Positions 9,035 to 18,430 of a DNA stretch of 64,000 nucleotides are shown piece by piece. How positions within the stretch are numbered: position 1 is the stretch's first letter; each line of letters opens with the position of its first letter. Below the pieces are notes generated by a model. The model saw only the letters and a program-made list of their open reading frames with translations, was not told where the DNA came from and did not search any database. Position numbers and translations under genes: made by a program. Origin of the DNA: Syntrophobacteraceae bacterium (lineage in GTDB: Bacteria; Desulfobacterota; Syntrophobacteria; Syntrophobacterales; Syntrophobacteraceae); assembly GCA_031292195.1 (NCBI GenBank), contig JARLHP010000204.1, positions 1 through 64,000 on the forward strand, written 5' to 3'.

Positions 9035-11361
9035 GGAATGTTTTTCGAAAACGCATTTTTTTGAAATTTGGCCTGTTCTGCTGCGCTCTGGCCTTTGGCG
9101 CCGCCCTCTGCGGCCATGCCCGGGCGGCCGCGCCTTCCGCGCCTTCCTCGCCTCTTTCCTCGGCCTCGGGCTTCGTGAAAACCAAGGTCCCATGGACCAT
9201 CCATGCGGACACACTGGTCTATAACGAAGCCAAGCACACCTATGACGCCGATGGACATGTCAGGATAAGCGCCACTGACCGGACCATAGACGCCGTCCAT
9301 GCCACGGTAAACAACCTGACGCGCCTGGCCGACCTGCGCGGCGACGTCACCGTACGCTACGGCAGAAACTGGCTCAAAGGCGAACATATACTCTGGAACC
9401 TGGACACCGAAACAGGCACCATGGATAGCGGCATTGTCTTTTTCGCCGAGAACAATTTCTTCGTCCAGGGTGCTTGCATTTCCAAAACCGGCCCCACCCA
9501 GTTCGAACTCGGGCAGGGATTTATCACCAGCTGCAATCCCGCGGACCCTTCCTGGAAAATCCAGTTCAAAAAGATGGAAGTCAACGTCGGAGGCGCCGCC
9601 TGGTTAACGGACTCTACCTTTTGGGCCAAAAACCTGCCGATCACTTATTGGCCCACTATGGAAATGCCCGTTGAAACCCAACGCCAGTCCGGGTTTCTGC
9701 TGCCTTTCGTGGGCGACTCGACCCTCAACGGTTTCCATTTTGAAATCCCTTACTACTGGGCCATTCGCCAGGACATGGACGCCACCTTTTACGCCCAGTA
9801 CCTGGAAAAGCGCGGCGAAATGGGCGGCCTCGAATACCGCATAGACAACAAGGAATTTGGCAAGGGCGTCTGGATGTTCGACTACCTTCAGGACCAGGCG
9901 AGCAAAGCCTTTCTGGACGAGAAGGGATATCCCTTTCAAACCTCGGACAGGTATTGGCTGCGCGGTAAGCAGACTGTCCAGCTGCCCTGGGACGTTACCG
10001 CCAAAATAGACCTCGATTACGTTAGCGACCGAAATTTTCTCCAGGAATTCGCCAGTGGATCGAGTTCCTATTTCAACACCAACCATGAATTCATCGAATA
10101 TTTCAACCGGGGTCTTTTGTACGACGCATCTTCCCTGGTGCGAGAATCGGACCTCTACCTCGAAAAAAGAGGCGAATCCGACCTCCTGAGCATGGATACC
10201 CGATACTGGGAAAACCTCGAGCCCACCGTAAGCGGCCTAACGACCCAGAAAATGCCTTCTTTTTACTATACCGTGATTCCCACCGGGATAAACGGCACGC
10301 CCCTCTACTACTCCGTCGACAGTTCGGCGGTAAACTACTGGAGCAACGAGGGCGACGGCGAACAACGTCTCGACGTTACTCCGCGGCTTTTCTACCCGCT
10401 GCACTGGGGCAACTACCTGAACGTGGAATCTTCCGTGGCGGTGCGAAACGACGCCTACTCCATCCAGTGGGTCGAGCCCAGTCCCGACGGCAACTACGCG
10501 GGCCGCGAAGTACCCGACGTCAATGTGGAAATGAGTTCACGCCTGAACAGGGTCTACCCTGTCAACTTTTTGGGCTTTACCGCCCTTCAGCACTCCATCG
10601 AACCCGAGGTCTCCTATGAATATGCGACTCAGAAACTGAGCGGCCAAATCCCTCAACTCGACCAACTGGACCTCGATCAGGCCAGAAACGGCGTTCGCTA
10701 CGGTTTTACCACCTTTCTTACCGGAAAGCAGATTGCTCCGGGCGACTCAGACTCCGACGCCCCCGCTGTTACCTATACCGAAATCGCCCGATTTCGTGTT
10801 TTCGAGTTCTTCAATATGGAGCCGCCTTCTTACCCCGACATACTCTTCGATTCGGAAACCCTCATGCCCAAGGGGTTTTCGCCCCTCGGTCTCAGGCTGG
10901 ACCTCATGCCCATACAGAATGTGACTATTTCCTACGATCTGGATTGGGACACCAGGTCGGGCGGAAAGCTGCAGGCCCAGGACATCTTCGCTACCTACAC
11001 CGGTAGCCCGGGCAATATTTTCAGGGTCGACTACGAGGAGATGCCAATTCTTGATGTGAACGAAATTACCCTCTCGACCTTCTTCAAGGTCTACGACAAC
11101 GTTTACCTCAACACCTACCACGATTACTCATTTTCAAGCAATCTGTGGTTCACGCAGGGCTACGGGATACGGTACGTGCAGGGATGCTGGGGACTCGGCC
11201 TGGGATACGAACAGGTGGGCACCGACAACCGATTTCTGTTCACCGTGGACCTGATGGGAATCGGCAGCCTGGGCAACCAGGCCAGATTCTTTGGAAATCC
11301 CCAGTTCGCAGAGCCCTATCCCGGCTATCAACACCCCGGAACCTGGATGCTTAGCCGCTAG
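9031..11361 (+). CDS. lptD: LPS-assembly protein LptD
   Basis: Signal peptide, N-terminal OstA-like WTIHADTLVYNEAKHTYDADGHVRI, long beta-barrel-like C-terminus, 776 aa. Confidence 0.88.
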   Translation: MRNVFRKRIFLKFGLFCCALAFGAALCGHARAAAPSAPSSPLSSASGFVKTKVPWTIHADTLVYNEAKHTYDADGHVRISATDRTIDAVHATVNNLTRLADLRGDVTVRYGRNWLKGEHILWNLDTETGTMDSGIVFFAENNFFVQGACISKTGPTQFELGQGFITSCNPADPSWKIQFKKMEVNVGGAAWLTDSTFWAKNLPITYWPTMEMPVETQRQSGFLLPFVGDSTLNGFHFEIPYYWAIRQDMDATFYAQYLEKRGEMGGLEYRIDNKEFGKGVWMFDYLQDQASKAFLDEKGYPFQTSDRYWLRGKQTVQLPWDVTAKIDLDYVSDRNFLQEFASGSSSYFNTNHEFIEYFNRGLLYDASSLVRESDLYLEKRGESDLLSMDTRYWENLEPTVSGLTTQKMPSFYYTVIPTGINGTPLYYSVDSSAVNYWSNEGDGEQRLDVTPRLFYPLHWGNYLNVESSVAVRNDAYSIQWVEPSPDGNYAGREVPDVNVEMSSRLNRVYPVNFLGFTALQHSIEPEVSYEYATQKLSGQIPQLDQLDLDQARNGVRYGFTTFLTGKQIAPGDSDSDAPAVTYTEIARFRVFEFFNMEPPSYPDILFDSETLMPKGFSPLGLRLDLMPIQNVTISYDLDWDTRSGGKLQAQDIFATYTGSPGNIFRVDYEEMPILDVNEITLSTFFKVYDNVYLNTYHDYSFSSNLWFTQGYGIRYVQGCWGLGLGYEQVGTDNRFLFTVDLMGIGSLGNQARFFGNPQFAEPYPGYQHPGTWMLSR

Positions 11362-11580
11362 CCATTTTCCAAACCGTGCCGCTCGCCATGCATTCAAAAG
11401 GCGAAGGTCAAAACGGGGCGCGGGCGGTGGGACCGCCGGCCGGGATTGCCAAGCCCAAACCTCGGACTTTCGCGGTTTCCCGGGACGACATGAGAAGCTG
11501 CTCCACAGCGCGCCGAAGTTCATGGAAAACAAACGTAAATTCAGCCAGGGGCTTTGTGGCCTCGTCTTCGCCCAAGGCAT

Positions 11581-11725
11581 ACCCCCCGGGGGAAATAGAA
11601 ACCGGGGGGGGTGGCCCGGGCAAATCTTTTCTTGCCCGGGTCCAAGGGACAAGAGGGCTATCGGGCGATTCCAACAATAGCATGGAAACCTCTTGCCTTC
11701 GCCGCGGGCAATGCTTGCCCGCGGC
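11581..11725. repeat. Cluster of three strong hairpins in an intergenic region
   Basis: ACCCCCCGG...CCGGGGGGGGT (11581-11612), CCCGGGCAA-N8-TTGCCCGGG (11615-11640), GCCGCGGGCAA-TGC-TTGCCCGCGGC (11701-11725). Confidence 0.7.
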
Positions 11726-12250
11726 GGTGTGAAACAAATTTGCATTCCAGATTGAGTTGATGGGTTGCGCTTCCGCTCCACCCATCCTACGGCTCACCAT
11801 CTTTCCGCCCGTTGCCGGACTGCCGCCGCCGGACACACCCTGGCGGCGTTGAAACCGCATCCGCGATCAGCAGTTGTCATCGGCCTTCTTCCTGTGCGAC
11901 CGGTTTCGGATCAGCAGCACTTCCTTCTCAGCAATGGACAGTGAAAGCAAAAACTCGTCGTGGGCCTCGGGCGCCTCGAAGTTCGAACTCCGCATGCCGC
12001 AGCTTCCTTGCCTCATCATTCAAGCCATAAAGGTGTGTGGCCAAAAATTTCTCCCGGGGCCTCCACCAGGATTGTCAAATACTCAAAAATGAGGTAAAAG
12101 TGGTTCAGTCAGCTCTTTGCAAGCCATCCATTCCGCGAAGGCTCACGGCGACGGTGTATTCGGTTCCGGTCGCTTTTTTTGTTTGACAAGGCGCTGGGGT
12201 ATCGCTATCATTCGGCGCTTAAGCTAATTTTCCCATCGGAGTGTTCAACG

Positions 12251-12697
12251 ATGAAAACTGAAAGCGCGAAGTTTGAAGCTGAAAAGCGCAAATGGATAGT
12301 GGTCGATGCCGAAAACCTGGCACTGGGCCGGCTCGCGAGTCAGATCGCGACCCGCATCCGGGGCAAGCACCTGACGACCTTCACTCCCCACGTGGACACT
12401 GGCGACTTCGTCGTTGTGGTCAACGCCGCCAAGGTCAAGCTGACCGGGGAGAAGTGGGACAAGAAGACCTACTATCACTACAGCGGCTACATGGGCGGAA
12501 TGAAGGAAACCACTGCCCGCAAGCTCAACCAGCAGCACCCCGAGCGGATGATACGTCTTGCGGTCTGGGGGATGTTGCCCAAAAATCGCCTGGGGCGCAA
12601 GCTGATTAAAAAGCTGAAGGTATACACCGGCCCCGATCATCCTCACGGCGCCCAGCAGCCCGAGGTTTTCAAGCCCATCGAGAAATATAGTAGCTAG
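12251..12697 (+). CDS. rplM: 50S ribosomal protein L13
   Basis: [42 protein letters not shown] 12251 preferred to track start 12179. Confidence 0.97.
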   Translation: MKTESAKFEAEKRKWIVVDAENLALGRLASQIATRIRGKHLTTFTPHVDTGDFVVVVNAAKVKLTGEKWDKKTYYHYSGYMGGMKETTARKLNQQHPERMIRLAVWGMLPKNRLGRKLIKKLKVYTGPDHPHGAQQPEVFKPIEKYSS

Positions 12698-12708
12698 GAG
12701 CTCTTTAA

Positions 12709-13101
12709 ATGCCCGAACAACGGTTTTACGCGACAGGAAAAAGGAAAACATCCATCGCCAGGGTGTGGCTTCAGCCCGGAACGGGCCGGATTGTCATAAA
12801 CAAAAAGCCATCCGATGAGTACCTGGACAGAGAAACGAGCAAGATGGTGATTGCTCAGCCGCTCACCCTTACCGGCACGCTCGGCAAACTCGACATCTCG
12901 GTCAATGTGCTCGGCGGCGGGATTTCCGGTCAGGCAGGAGCCATCCGACACGGCATTTCCAAAGCGTTGCTCGAACTCAACCCTGAATACAGGGAAGTGT
13001 TGAAGCGGGCCGGTTTCCTTACCCGCGACTCCCGGGTCAAGGAACGCAAAAAGTATGGCCGCAAGAGCGCCAGAGCAAGGTTCCAGTATTCTAAGCGTTA
13101 G
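12709..13101 (+). CDS. rpsI: 30S ribosomal protein S9
   Basis: [21 protein letters not shown]...[17 protein letters not shown]. Confidence 0.97.
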   Translation: MPEQRFYATGKRKTSIARVWLQPGTGRIVINKKPSDEYLDRETSKMVIAQPLTLTGTLGKLDISVNVLGGGISGQAGAIRHGISKALLELNPEYREVLKRAGFLTRDSRVKERKKYGRKSARARFQYSKR

Positions 13102-13105
13102 AATA

Positions 13106-13195
13106 GCAGTGGTCGGTTAACAGTGAGCAGTGAACAGAAAAGGCGCTTAACGGTCCCTTTTGGCTGATCACCGATCACTGTTCTCTCTTCACTAG
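13106..13195. repeat. Heptanucleotide-type inverted repeat (GTGA type)
   Basis: Left AACAGTGAGCAGTGAACAG, right CTGATCACCGATCACTGTTCTC, directly after the rpsI stop. Confidence 0.65.
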
Positions 13196-13252
13196 ACAGG
13201 GCGCTGCACTTGCGTGCACGCGCCCTTCCTTTTTTTATCGAGGGAGTTCGTC

Positions 13253-14287
13253 ATGATGAGGGTTGCCATTGCCGGCGCTTCCGGCTACACAGGGTTCGAG
13301 CTGTTGCGCATCCTCTGCGCTCACCCGTCCGTACGGGTCTCTACCATTACGTCGAGACAGCAAAAAGGCGTGCGGCTAGACGACTTCTACCCCGCTTTCA
13401 AGCATCTCTACGACCTGGTATTCGAGGACACCGATCCGGACAAACTGGCCGCTTCCGCCGAACTTGTCTTTACCGCCATGCCGCACCAGGCATCCATGGA
13501 GATTATTCCGGCCCTGCTGGATCGGGGGGTTAAGGTCGTCGATCTCAGCGCGGATTATCGGCTGCGGGACCCCGAGGTCTACCGGCAATGGTATTCGGCC
13601 CATAAGACCCCCGAGCTTTTGAGCGAGGCTGTCTACGGCCTGCCCGAACTCTACCGGGAAAAAATCCGCACCGCCCGCCTGGTCGCCAATCCGGGCTGTT
13701 ACCCGACCAGCGTCATCCTGGCCACCGCTCCCCTGCTTATGCGCGGACTCATCGATCCCGCGTCCATAATCGCCGATTCCAAATCGGGTGTCTCCGGGGC
13801 CGGCAGGGGCGCAGCCCTGGCTTTAAACTATTGCGAGGTAAACGACGGCTTTAAGGCGTACAAGGTGACCGAGCACCGACATACGCCCGAAATCGAGCAG
13901 GAACTGAGCGTTCTTGCCGGTGTGGGCGTCACAATCAACTTCACCCCTCATCTTGTCCCCATGACCCGGGGCATTCTCAGTACGGTTTACTCCAATTTGA
14001 AACCGGGGGTGGAGAAGGCCGACATCGACCAGGCTTTTCGAGACTGTTACAAGGATGAACATTTCGTACGGCTGGGCGGGGATAATCTTCCCGTTACCCT
14101 GCAGGTGAGGGGCAGCAATTACTGCGATCTGGGCTGGAAGGTCGATGCGCGCACCAGGAGGTGCATCGTCATCTCCACTATCGATAATCTTACCCGGGGC
14201 GCTTCCGGACAAGCCGTTTGCAATATGAACCTCATGAGCGGCCTGCCGGAGGACAGCGGACTGAAAGAGGCCCCATGGCAACCCTGA
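13253..14287 (+). CDS. argC: N-acetyl-gamma-glutamyl-phosphate reductase
   Basis: VAIAGASGYTGFELLRIL...VANPGCYPTSVILA...SKSGVSGAGR. Confidence 0.95.
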   Translation: MMRVAIAGASGYTGFELLRILCAHPSVRVSTITSRQQKGVRLDDFYPAFKHLYDLVFEDTDPDKLAASAELVFTAMPHQASMEIIPALLDRGVKVVDLSADYRLRDPEVYRQWYSAHKTPELLSEAVYGLPELYREKIRTARLVANPGCYPTSVILATAPLLMRGLIDPASIIADSKSGVSGAGRGAALALNYCEVNDGFKAYKVTEHRHTPEIEQELSVLAGVGVTINFTPHLVPMTRGILSTVYSNLKPGVEKADIDQAFRDCYKDEHFVRLGGDNLPVTLQVRGSNYCDLGWKVDARTRRCIVISTIDNLTRGASGQAVCNMNLMSGLPEDSGLKEAPWQP

Positions 14288-15090
14288 AAGATGGCAACGG
14301 CCGTGTTTCAGGAGTCGAGCGCAATATCAAGCTCGTCCTGGAATACGACGGCTGCGGCTACCATGGCTGGCAGCGCCAGGCCGGGTCGCTCTCCATCCAG
14401 GAAGTTATCGAGTCGCGCCTGGGGGTCATGCTGGGACAAAGGGTGGGTATCAACGCCTCCGGGCGAACCGATGCGGGGGTCCACGCCAAAGCTCAAGTGG
14501 TCAACTTTCGCGCCCGGACCAAACTCAAGACCGATGAAATCCTGAAGGGACTGAACAGCCTGCTTCCTCACGATATAGCGGTGCTTAGCGCGGAGGAGAC
14601 CGACCGCTCATTTCATGCCCGCTTTTCAGCCCTCAGCAAGATATATGAGTACCATATTTTGAACCGCCTGGCGCCCTCGGCCCTTTTGCGCAATTACATC
14701 TGGCATGTGCGCCACGCTCTTGCGCTCGAACCCATGCGGGAATGCCTCGCCAGAATTTGCGGCCCAAACGACTTCTCGGCCTTTATGGCCTCGGGTTCCC
14801 CGGTTTCATCGACCGCCCGCAACATGTTGCGGGCCGAACTCGAACATATCGGGCCCGACAGGTTGAAGCTCACTTTCGAGGCCGACGGATTTTTGCGGCA
14901 CATGGTGAGAAACCTGACGGGCACCATCGTCGAGGTGGGAAAAGGGAAGAAGACGACCGCGGACTTCGAGCGCATTATCCGAAGCGGTGACCGCAGGCAA
15001 GCCGGCATCACCGCTCCGGCTCGCGGCCTTTATCTGATATCAGTCAACTACGGACAAAACGGCCGATTATCCACCGGAGGAACGAAATGA
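14275..15090 (+). CDS. truA: tRNA pseudouridine synthase A
   Basis: LEYDGCGYHGWQRQAGSLSIQEVIE...NASGRTDAGVHAKAQVVNF. Confidence 0.95.
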   Translation: MATLKDGNGRVSGVERNIKLVLEYDGCGYHGWQRQAGSLSIQEVIESRLGVMLGQRVGINASGRTDAGVHAKAQVVNFRARTKLKTDEILKGLNSLLPHDIAVLSAEETDRSFHARFSALSKIYEYHILNRLAPSALLRNYIWHVRHALALEPMRECLARICGPNDFSAFMASGSPVSSTARNMLRAELEHIGPDRLKLTFEADGFLRHMVRNLTGTIVEVGKGKKTTADFERIIRSGDRRQAGITAPARGLYLISVNYGQNGRLSTGGTK

Positions 15091-16283
15091 AGTTATCTGG
15101 AAGGATCGGAAGGATCAAACCTTCCGCCACGCTGGCGATCAACGCCAAAGCCAACGAACTCAAGAAAAGCGGCGTCAGGATAATCAATTTCGGCGTCGGC
15201 GAACCTGATTTCGACACTCCTCAAAATATTCGAAACGCTGGGATTGAATCCATCGGCAAAGGTCGGACCCGCTATACGGCGGTAGGCGGAATAAACGAAC
15301 TCAAGGACGCCGTATGCTCCACCATCAGGGCCGATTACGGCCTTTCCTACGGGCGGGAAAACATTTTGATTTCCAGCGGCGGCAAACACGCTCTCTACAA
15401 TCTATTCATGACCCTGCTCGACCCGGGCGATGAGGTCATTATACCTTCGCCCTTCTGGGTGAGTTATCCGGATATGGTCAATCTGGCCAACGCCCGGCCG
15501 GTAGTGGTTGGCTGTTCGGAAGAGGACGGCTTCATTCTTCGGCCCGAAGCGCTGGAGAAGGCCATCACGCCCAAAACCCGGCTCCTGATCTTGAACAGCC
15601 CCTCCAACCCGACCGGGAAGTACTATGGAGAAAGTGAACTCAAAGCCCTCGCCGAGGTTCTGCTGCGCCATGAAAACGTCCTTATCGCCAGCGATGACAT
15701 CTACTACCGCATTCTTTTCGGCGGACGCAAGTGGGTCAGCCTCGGAATGGTCGAGGAAAAACTGCGCGAGCGCATCTTCATCATAAACGGCGTCAGCAAA
15801 AGTTATTGCATGACCGGGTGGCGGATCGGCTACCTGATAGGCGACCGGACGGTCATAAAGGCGGCCACCGACTTCCAGAGCCAGGTGACCAGCAACGCCG
15901 CCTCGATTTCCCAGTGGGCCAGCGTCGAGGCGCTTTCCGGCGATCAAAAGCCGGCCCTGGAAATGGCCAAAATATTCGAGGCGCGGTGCAAGCGGGTGCT
16001 GGAAATCATTGCCGGCCTGCCCGGGGTGACCTGCGCGGCCCCTGATGGGGCCTTTTACGTTTTTCCTAATTTCAGCGCCTACTTCGGCAAAAAATGCGGA
16101 ACGCGCCCTATAAACGGATCGCTCGATCTTGCCGATTTTCTGATGGAAGAGGCCCACGTGGCCGTGGTTCCCGGGGAAGCCTTCGGCGAGGACAATTGCC
16201 TCCGCTTCTCCTATGCTCTTTCCGACCAGGAAATCGAGCAGGGGTTCGATGCGGTTAAAAAGGCGCTCCAAAAACTGAGCTAG
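15087..16283 (+). CDS. PLP-dependent aminotransferase (aspartate aminotransferase class I/II)
   Basis: NFGVGEPDFDTP...NSPSNPTGKYYGE...NGVSKSYCMTGWRIGYL. Confidence 0.9.
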   Translation: MKLSGRIGRIKPSATLAINAKANELKKSGVRIINFGVGEPDFDTPQNIRNAGIESIGKGRTRYTAVGGINELKDAVCSTIRADYGLSYGRENILISSGGKHALYNLFMTLLDPGDEVIIPSPFWVSYPDMVNLANARPVVVGCSEEDGFILRPEALEKAITPKTRLLILNSPSNPTGKYYGESELKALAEVLLRHENVLIASDDIYYRILFGGRKWVSLGMVEEKLRERIFIINGVSKSYCMTGWRIGYLIGDRTVIKAATDFQSQVTSNAASISQWASVEALSGDQKPALEMAKIFEARCKRVLEIIAGLPGVTCAAPDGAFYVFPNFSAYFGKKCGTRPINGSLDLADFLMEEAHVAVVPGEAFGEDNCLRFSYALSDQEIEQGFDAVKKALQKLS

Positions 16284-16333
16284 GGCTGTCCGACGATAGT
16301 TACTCGGCGGTTTTTTGTAGGGCTGAGGTGCAG

Positions 16334-16435
16334 GCTTCCAGCCGCGACTGTTCGCGGCTGGAAGCCGCTCCTACAAAGACGGCCGCTCCTACAAAGACGG
16401 CCGCTCCTACAAAGACGGCCGCGCCTACAAAGTCG
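16334..16435. repeat. REP-like hairpin followed by four 18-bp tandem copies
   Basis: GCTTCCAGCCGCG-ACTGTT-CGCGGCTGGAAGC (16334-16365), then GCCGCTCCTACAAAGACG x3 and one degenerate copy (16364-16435). Confidence 0.85.
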
Positions 16436-16560
16436 GGTGACCCCATTGAGGATGTTCTCGGACAGCCTTCTGGTTTCCATCCGGCGCACAGTTATCACTA
16501 GATTCAGGCGGGCATAAAGCGGTTGGCGCTCCCGCCCTCCACTAATGGGCCGATTTCCCG

Positions 16561-18285
16561 ATGAGCACCAGTAATGAAGCGCGGATCAGGGAGCAGGACA
16601 GCCCTCTGAGCGACCCGGAACAAGCCCAACCGGTTCATGGTTGTCCCGCCGGCTCTTCCCTTTCGAAGTATTTCCTTCTTATCCTGGTTTGTCTCCTTTT
16701 CTATATCCCGGGGCTTTTCACCATTCCGCCCCTGGACCGCGATGAAGCCCGGTTTGCCCAGGCCACCAAACAGATGGTGGAAAGCCGCGATTTCGTCCGG
16801 ATCAGTTTCCAGAATACGCCGCGCAACAAGAAACCGATAGGCATCTACTGGCTGCAGGCGGCAAGCGTTGAGCTTTTATCGGGCGCGGCCGGGTATCGAA
16901 AAATCTGGCCCTACCGCATCCCATCGCTCCTGGGCGCTATTTTTTCCGTTCTTCTCACCTTTGCCATCGGCAAGCGGCTGTTTGGAGAAAGGTCCGGTTT
17001 TCTGGGGGCCCTTCTATGCTCCAGCTCGATCCTGCTGGTGGTCGAGGCGCACCTTGCCACAACCGACGCCGCTCTGCTCGCCGCCATCATGGCCTCCCAG
17101 TGCGCTTTGAGCAGGTTCTATTTACGGGAGGACAAAAGCAAACCCGCGGGGGGCGGCGCCTTTTTGACCTTCTGGATAGCACAGGCGCTCGGCATTCTGG
17201 TAAAAGGACCGGTCGCTCCGATGATCGCTCTTCTCACCATCGGCTGTCTTACCGCGGTCGACAGGGACGCCGGGTGGCTCAAAGGACTGAGGCCCTTTTC
17301 CGGCCTGGCCCTTACGGCCCTGCTCGTAAGCCCCTGGATGATTGCCATTGGTCTGGCGACCAAGGGCGCCTTCTTCCGGCAGGCCGTGGTAGGCGATTTT
17401 CTATCCAAGGTGGCCTCCGGGCAGGAATCCCACGGCTTTCCACCAGGCTTCTACCTGGTTCTTTTGCCCCTCACCCTCTGGCCGGGCTCTTCGCTTGCCG
17501 GGGTGGCCCTTTTTCGGGCATGGAAGCAGAGATCGACCGCAGCCCTGAGATTTTGCCTCGCCTGGGCCCTGCCCGCATGGATGGTTTTCGAACTCGTTCC
17601 CACCAAGCTCCCCCATTATGTCTTGCCGCTCTACCCGGTGTTGTGTCTTCTGATCGCCCACACCATAATTTCCGGTGAAGAGGGCACGGCCCCCGAACTT
17701 GACTTCAAGCTCGTTCGAACCGGTTATGCGGCATGCCAGCTGGTGGTTCTGCTGCTTGGTCTGGGCTGTCTCGCACTGCCCTGGTTCCTCCAACACCGGT
17801 TCGCCCCCCTGGGCCTGGTTCCCGCCTCGGCAGGCGTCGCAGGCGCGCTCTTATCCACCCGCAGCTTTTTCAATCGTCGCTACCTGCGCGCCACAGCCAT
17901 AGCCATCGCCGCCACAGCGCTCGTACTGGCGCCCGGTCTCCAGTGGATTTTGCCCGGGGTTGACTCCCTCTGGCTCAGCAGAAGCGTTGGCGATGCCGCA
18001 GCGCAACTGCGCGGAAAAGAAGTGACGCTCTGTTCCGCAGGCTACGACGAACCCAGCCTGGTATTCCTGCTGGGCGCCGGGACACTTCTTACCTCGGCGG
18101 ACAAAGCCGCCGGTTTTCTCCAGGACCACCCCGGCGCATTGGCCCTGGTCGATCGCGGGCAGACAGCCGATTTTTTGAAGCGATCCGATAAGCTCGGCCT
18201 GCACGTAAAACAGGTGGGCGCATTTTCCGGCATCAATTACTCCAAGGGCAAACATATGCTGCTCCTGTTGTACTCTGTGCGGTGA
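16561..18285 (+). CDS. Family 39-type (ArnT/PMT-like) membrane glycosyltransferase
   Basis: FTIPPLDRDEARFAQATKQMVESRDFVRISFQNTPRNKKPIGIYWLQA, many TM segments, 574 aa. Confidence 0.85.
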   Translation: MSTSNEARIREQDSPLSDPEQAQPVHGCPAGSSLSKYFLLILVCLLFYIPGLFTIPPLDRDEARFAQATKQMVESRDFVRISFQNTPRNKKPIGIYWLQAASVELLSGAAGYRKIWPYRIPSLLGAIFSVLLTFAIGKRLFGERSGFLGALLCSSSILLVVEAHLATTDAALLAAIMASQCALSRFYLREDKSKPAGGGAFLTFWIAQALGILVKGPVAPMIALLTIGCLTAVDRDAGWLKGLRPFSGLALTALLVSPWMIAIGLATKGAFFRQAVVGDFLSKVASGQESHGFPPGFYLVLLPLTLWPGSSLAGVALFRAWKQRSTAALRFCLAWALPAWMVFELVPTKLPHYVLPLYPVLCLLIAHTIISGEEGTAPELDFKLVRTGYAACQLVVLLLGLGCLALPWFLQHRFAPLGLVPASAGVAGALLSTRSFFNRRYLRATAIAIAATALVLAPGLQWILPGVDSLWLSRSVGDAAAQLRGKEVTLCSAGYDEPSLVFLLGAGTLLTSADKAAGFLQDHPGALALVDRGQTADFLKRSDKLGLHVKQVGAFSGINYSKGKHMLLLLYSVR

Positions 18286-18378
18286 TCAGTGACGAGTGAT
18301 CGGTGATCGGGAAAAACCACTCTGTTCACTTTTCATTCCCGACTGTTCACTCTTCACTGTTCACTGATCACTGTTCAG
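18281..18378. repeat. Heptanucleotide tandem repeats in inverted arms (GTGA type)
   Basis: GGTGATC AGTGACG AGTGATC GGTGATC; right arm CTGTTCA CTCTTCA CTGTTCA CTGATCA CTGTTCA; contains stop of the upstream ORF. Confidence 0.85.
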
Positions 18379-18430
18379 GATATGATCGTTTCGGTCTACG
18401 CTTTCTTCCCATCGCTCACAAGGGGGCGCC

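Noticed and set aside
11134-11860. Several overlapping 100-215 aa ORFs downstream of lptD
   Set aside because: Overlap strong hairpins; no protein family signal in any frame
11865-12035. Minus-strand frames LYGLNDEARKLRHAEFELRG and FLLSLSIAEKEVLLIRNRSHRKKADDN in different frames
   Set aside because: Could be a frameshifted remnant, but too short to assign; not reported as a gene
16280-16498. Minus-strand ORF with CRRGRLCRSGRLCRSG repeats
   Set aside because: Encoded by the 18-bp tandem DNA repeat and REP-like hairpin; not a credible protein
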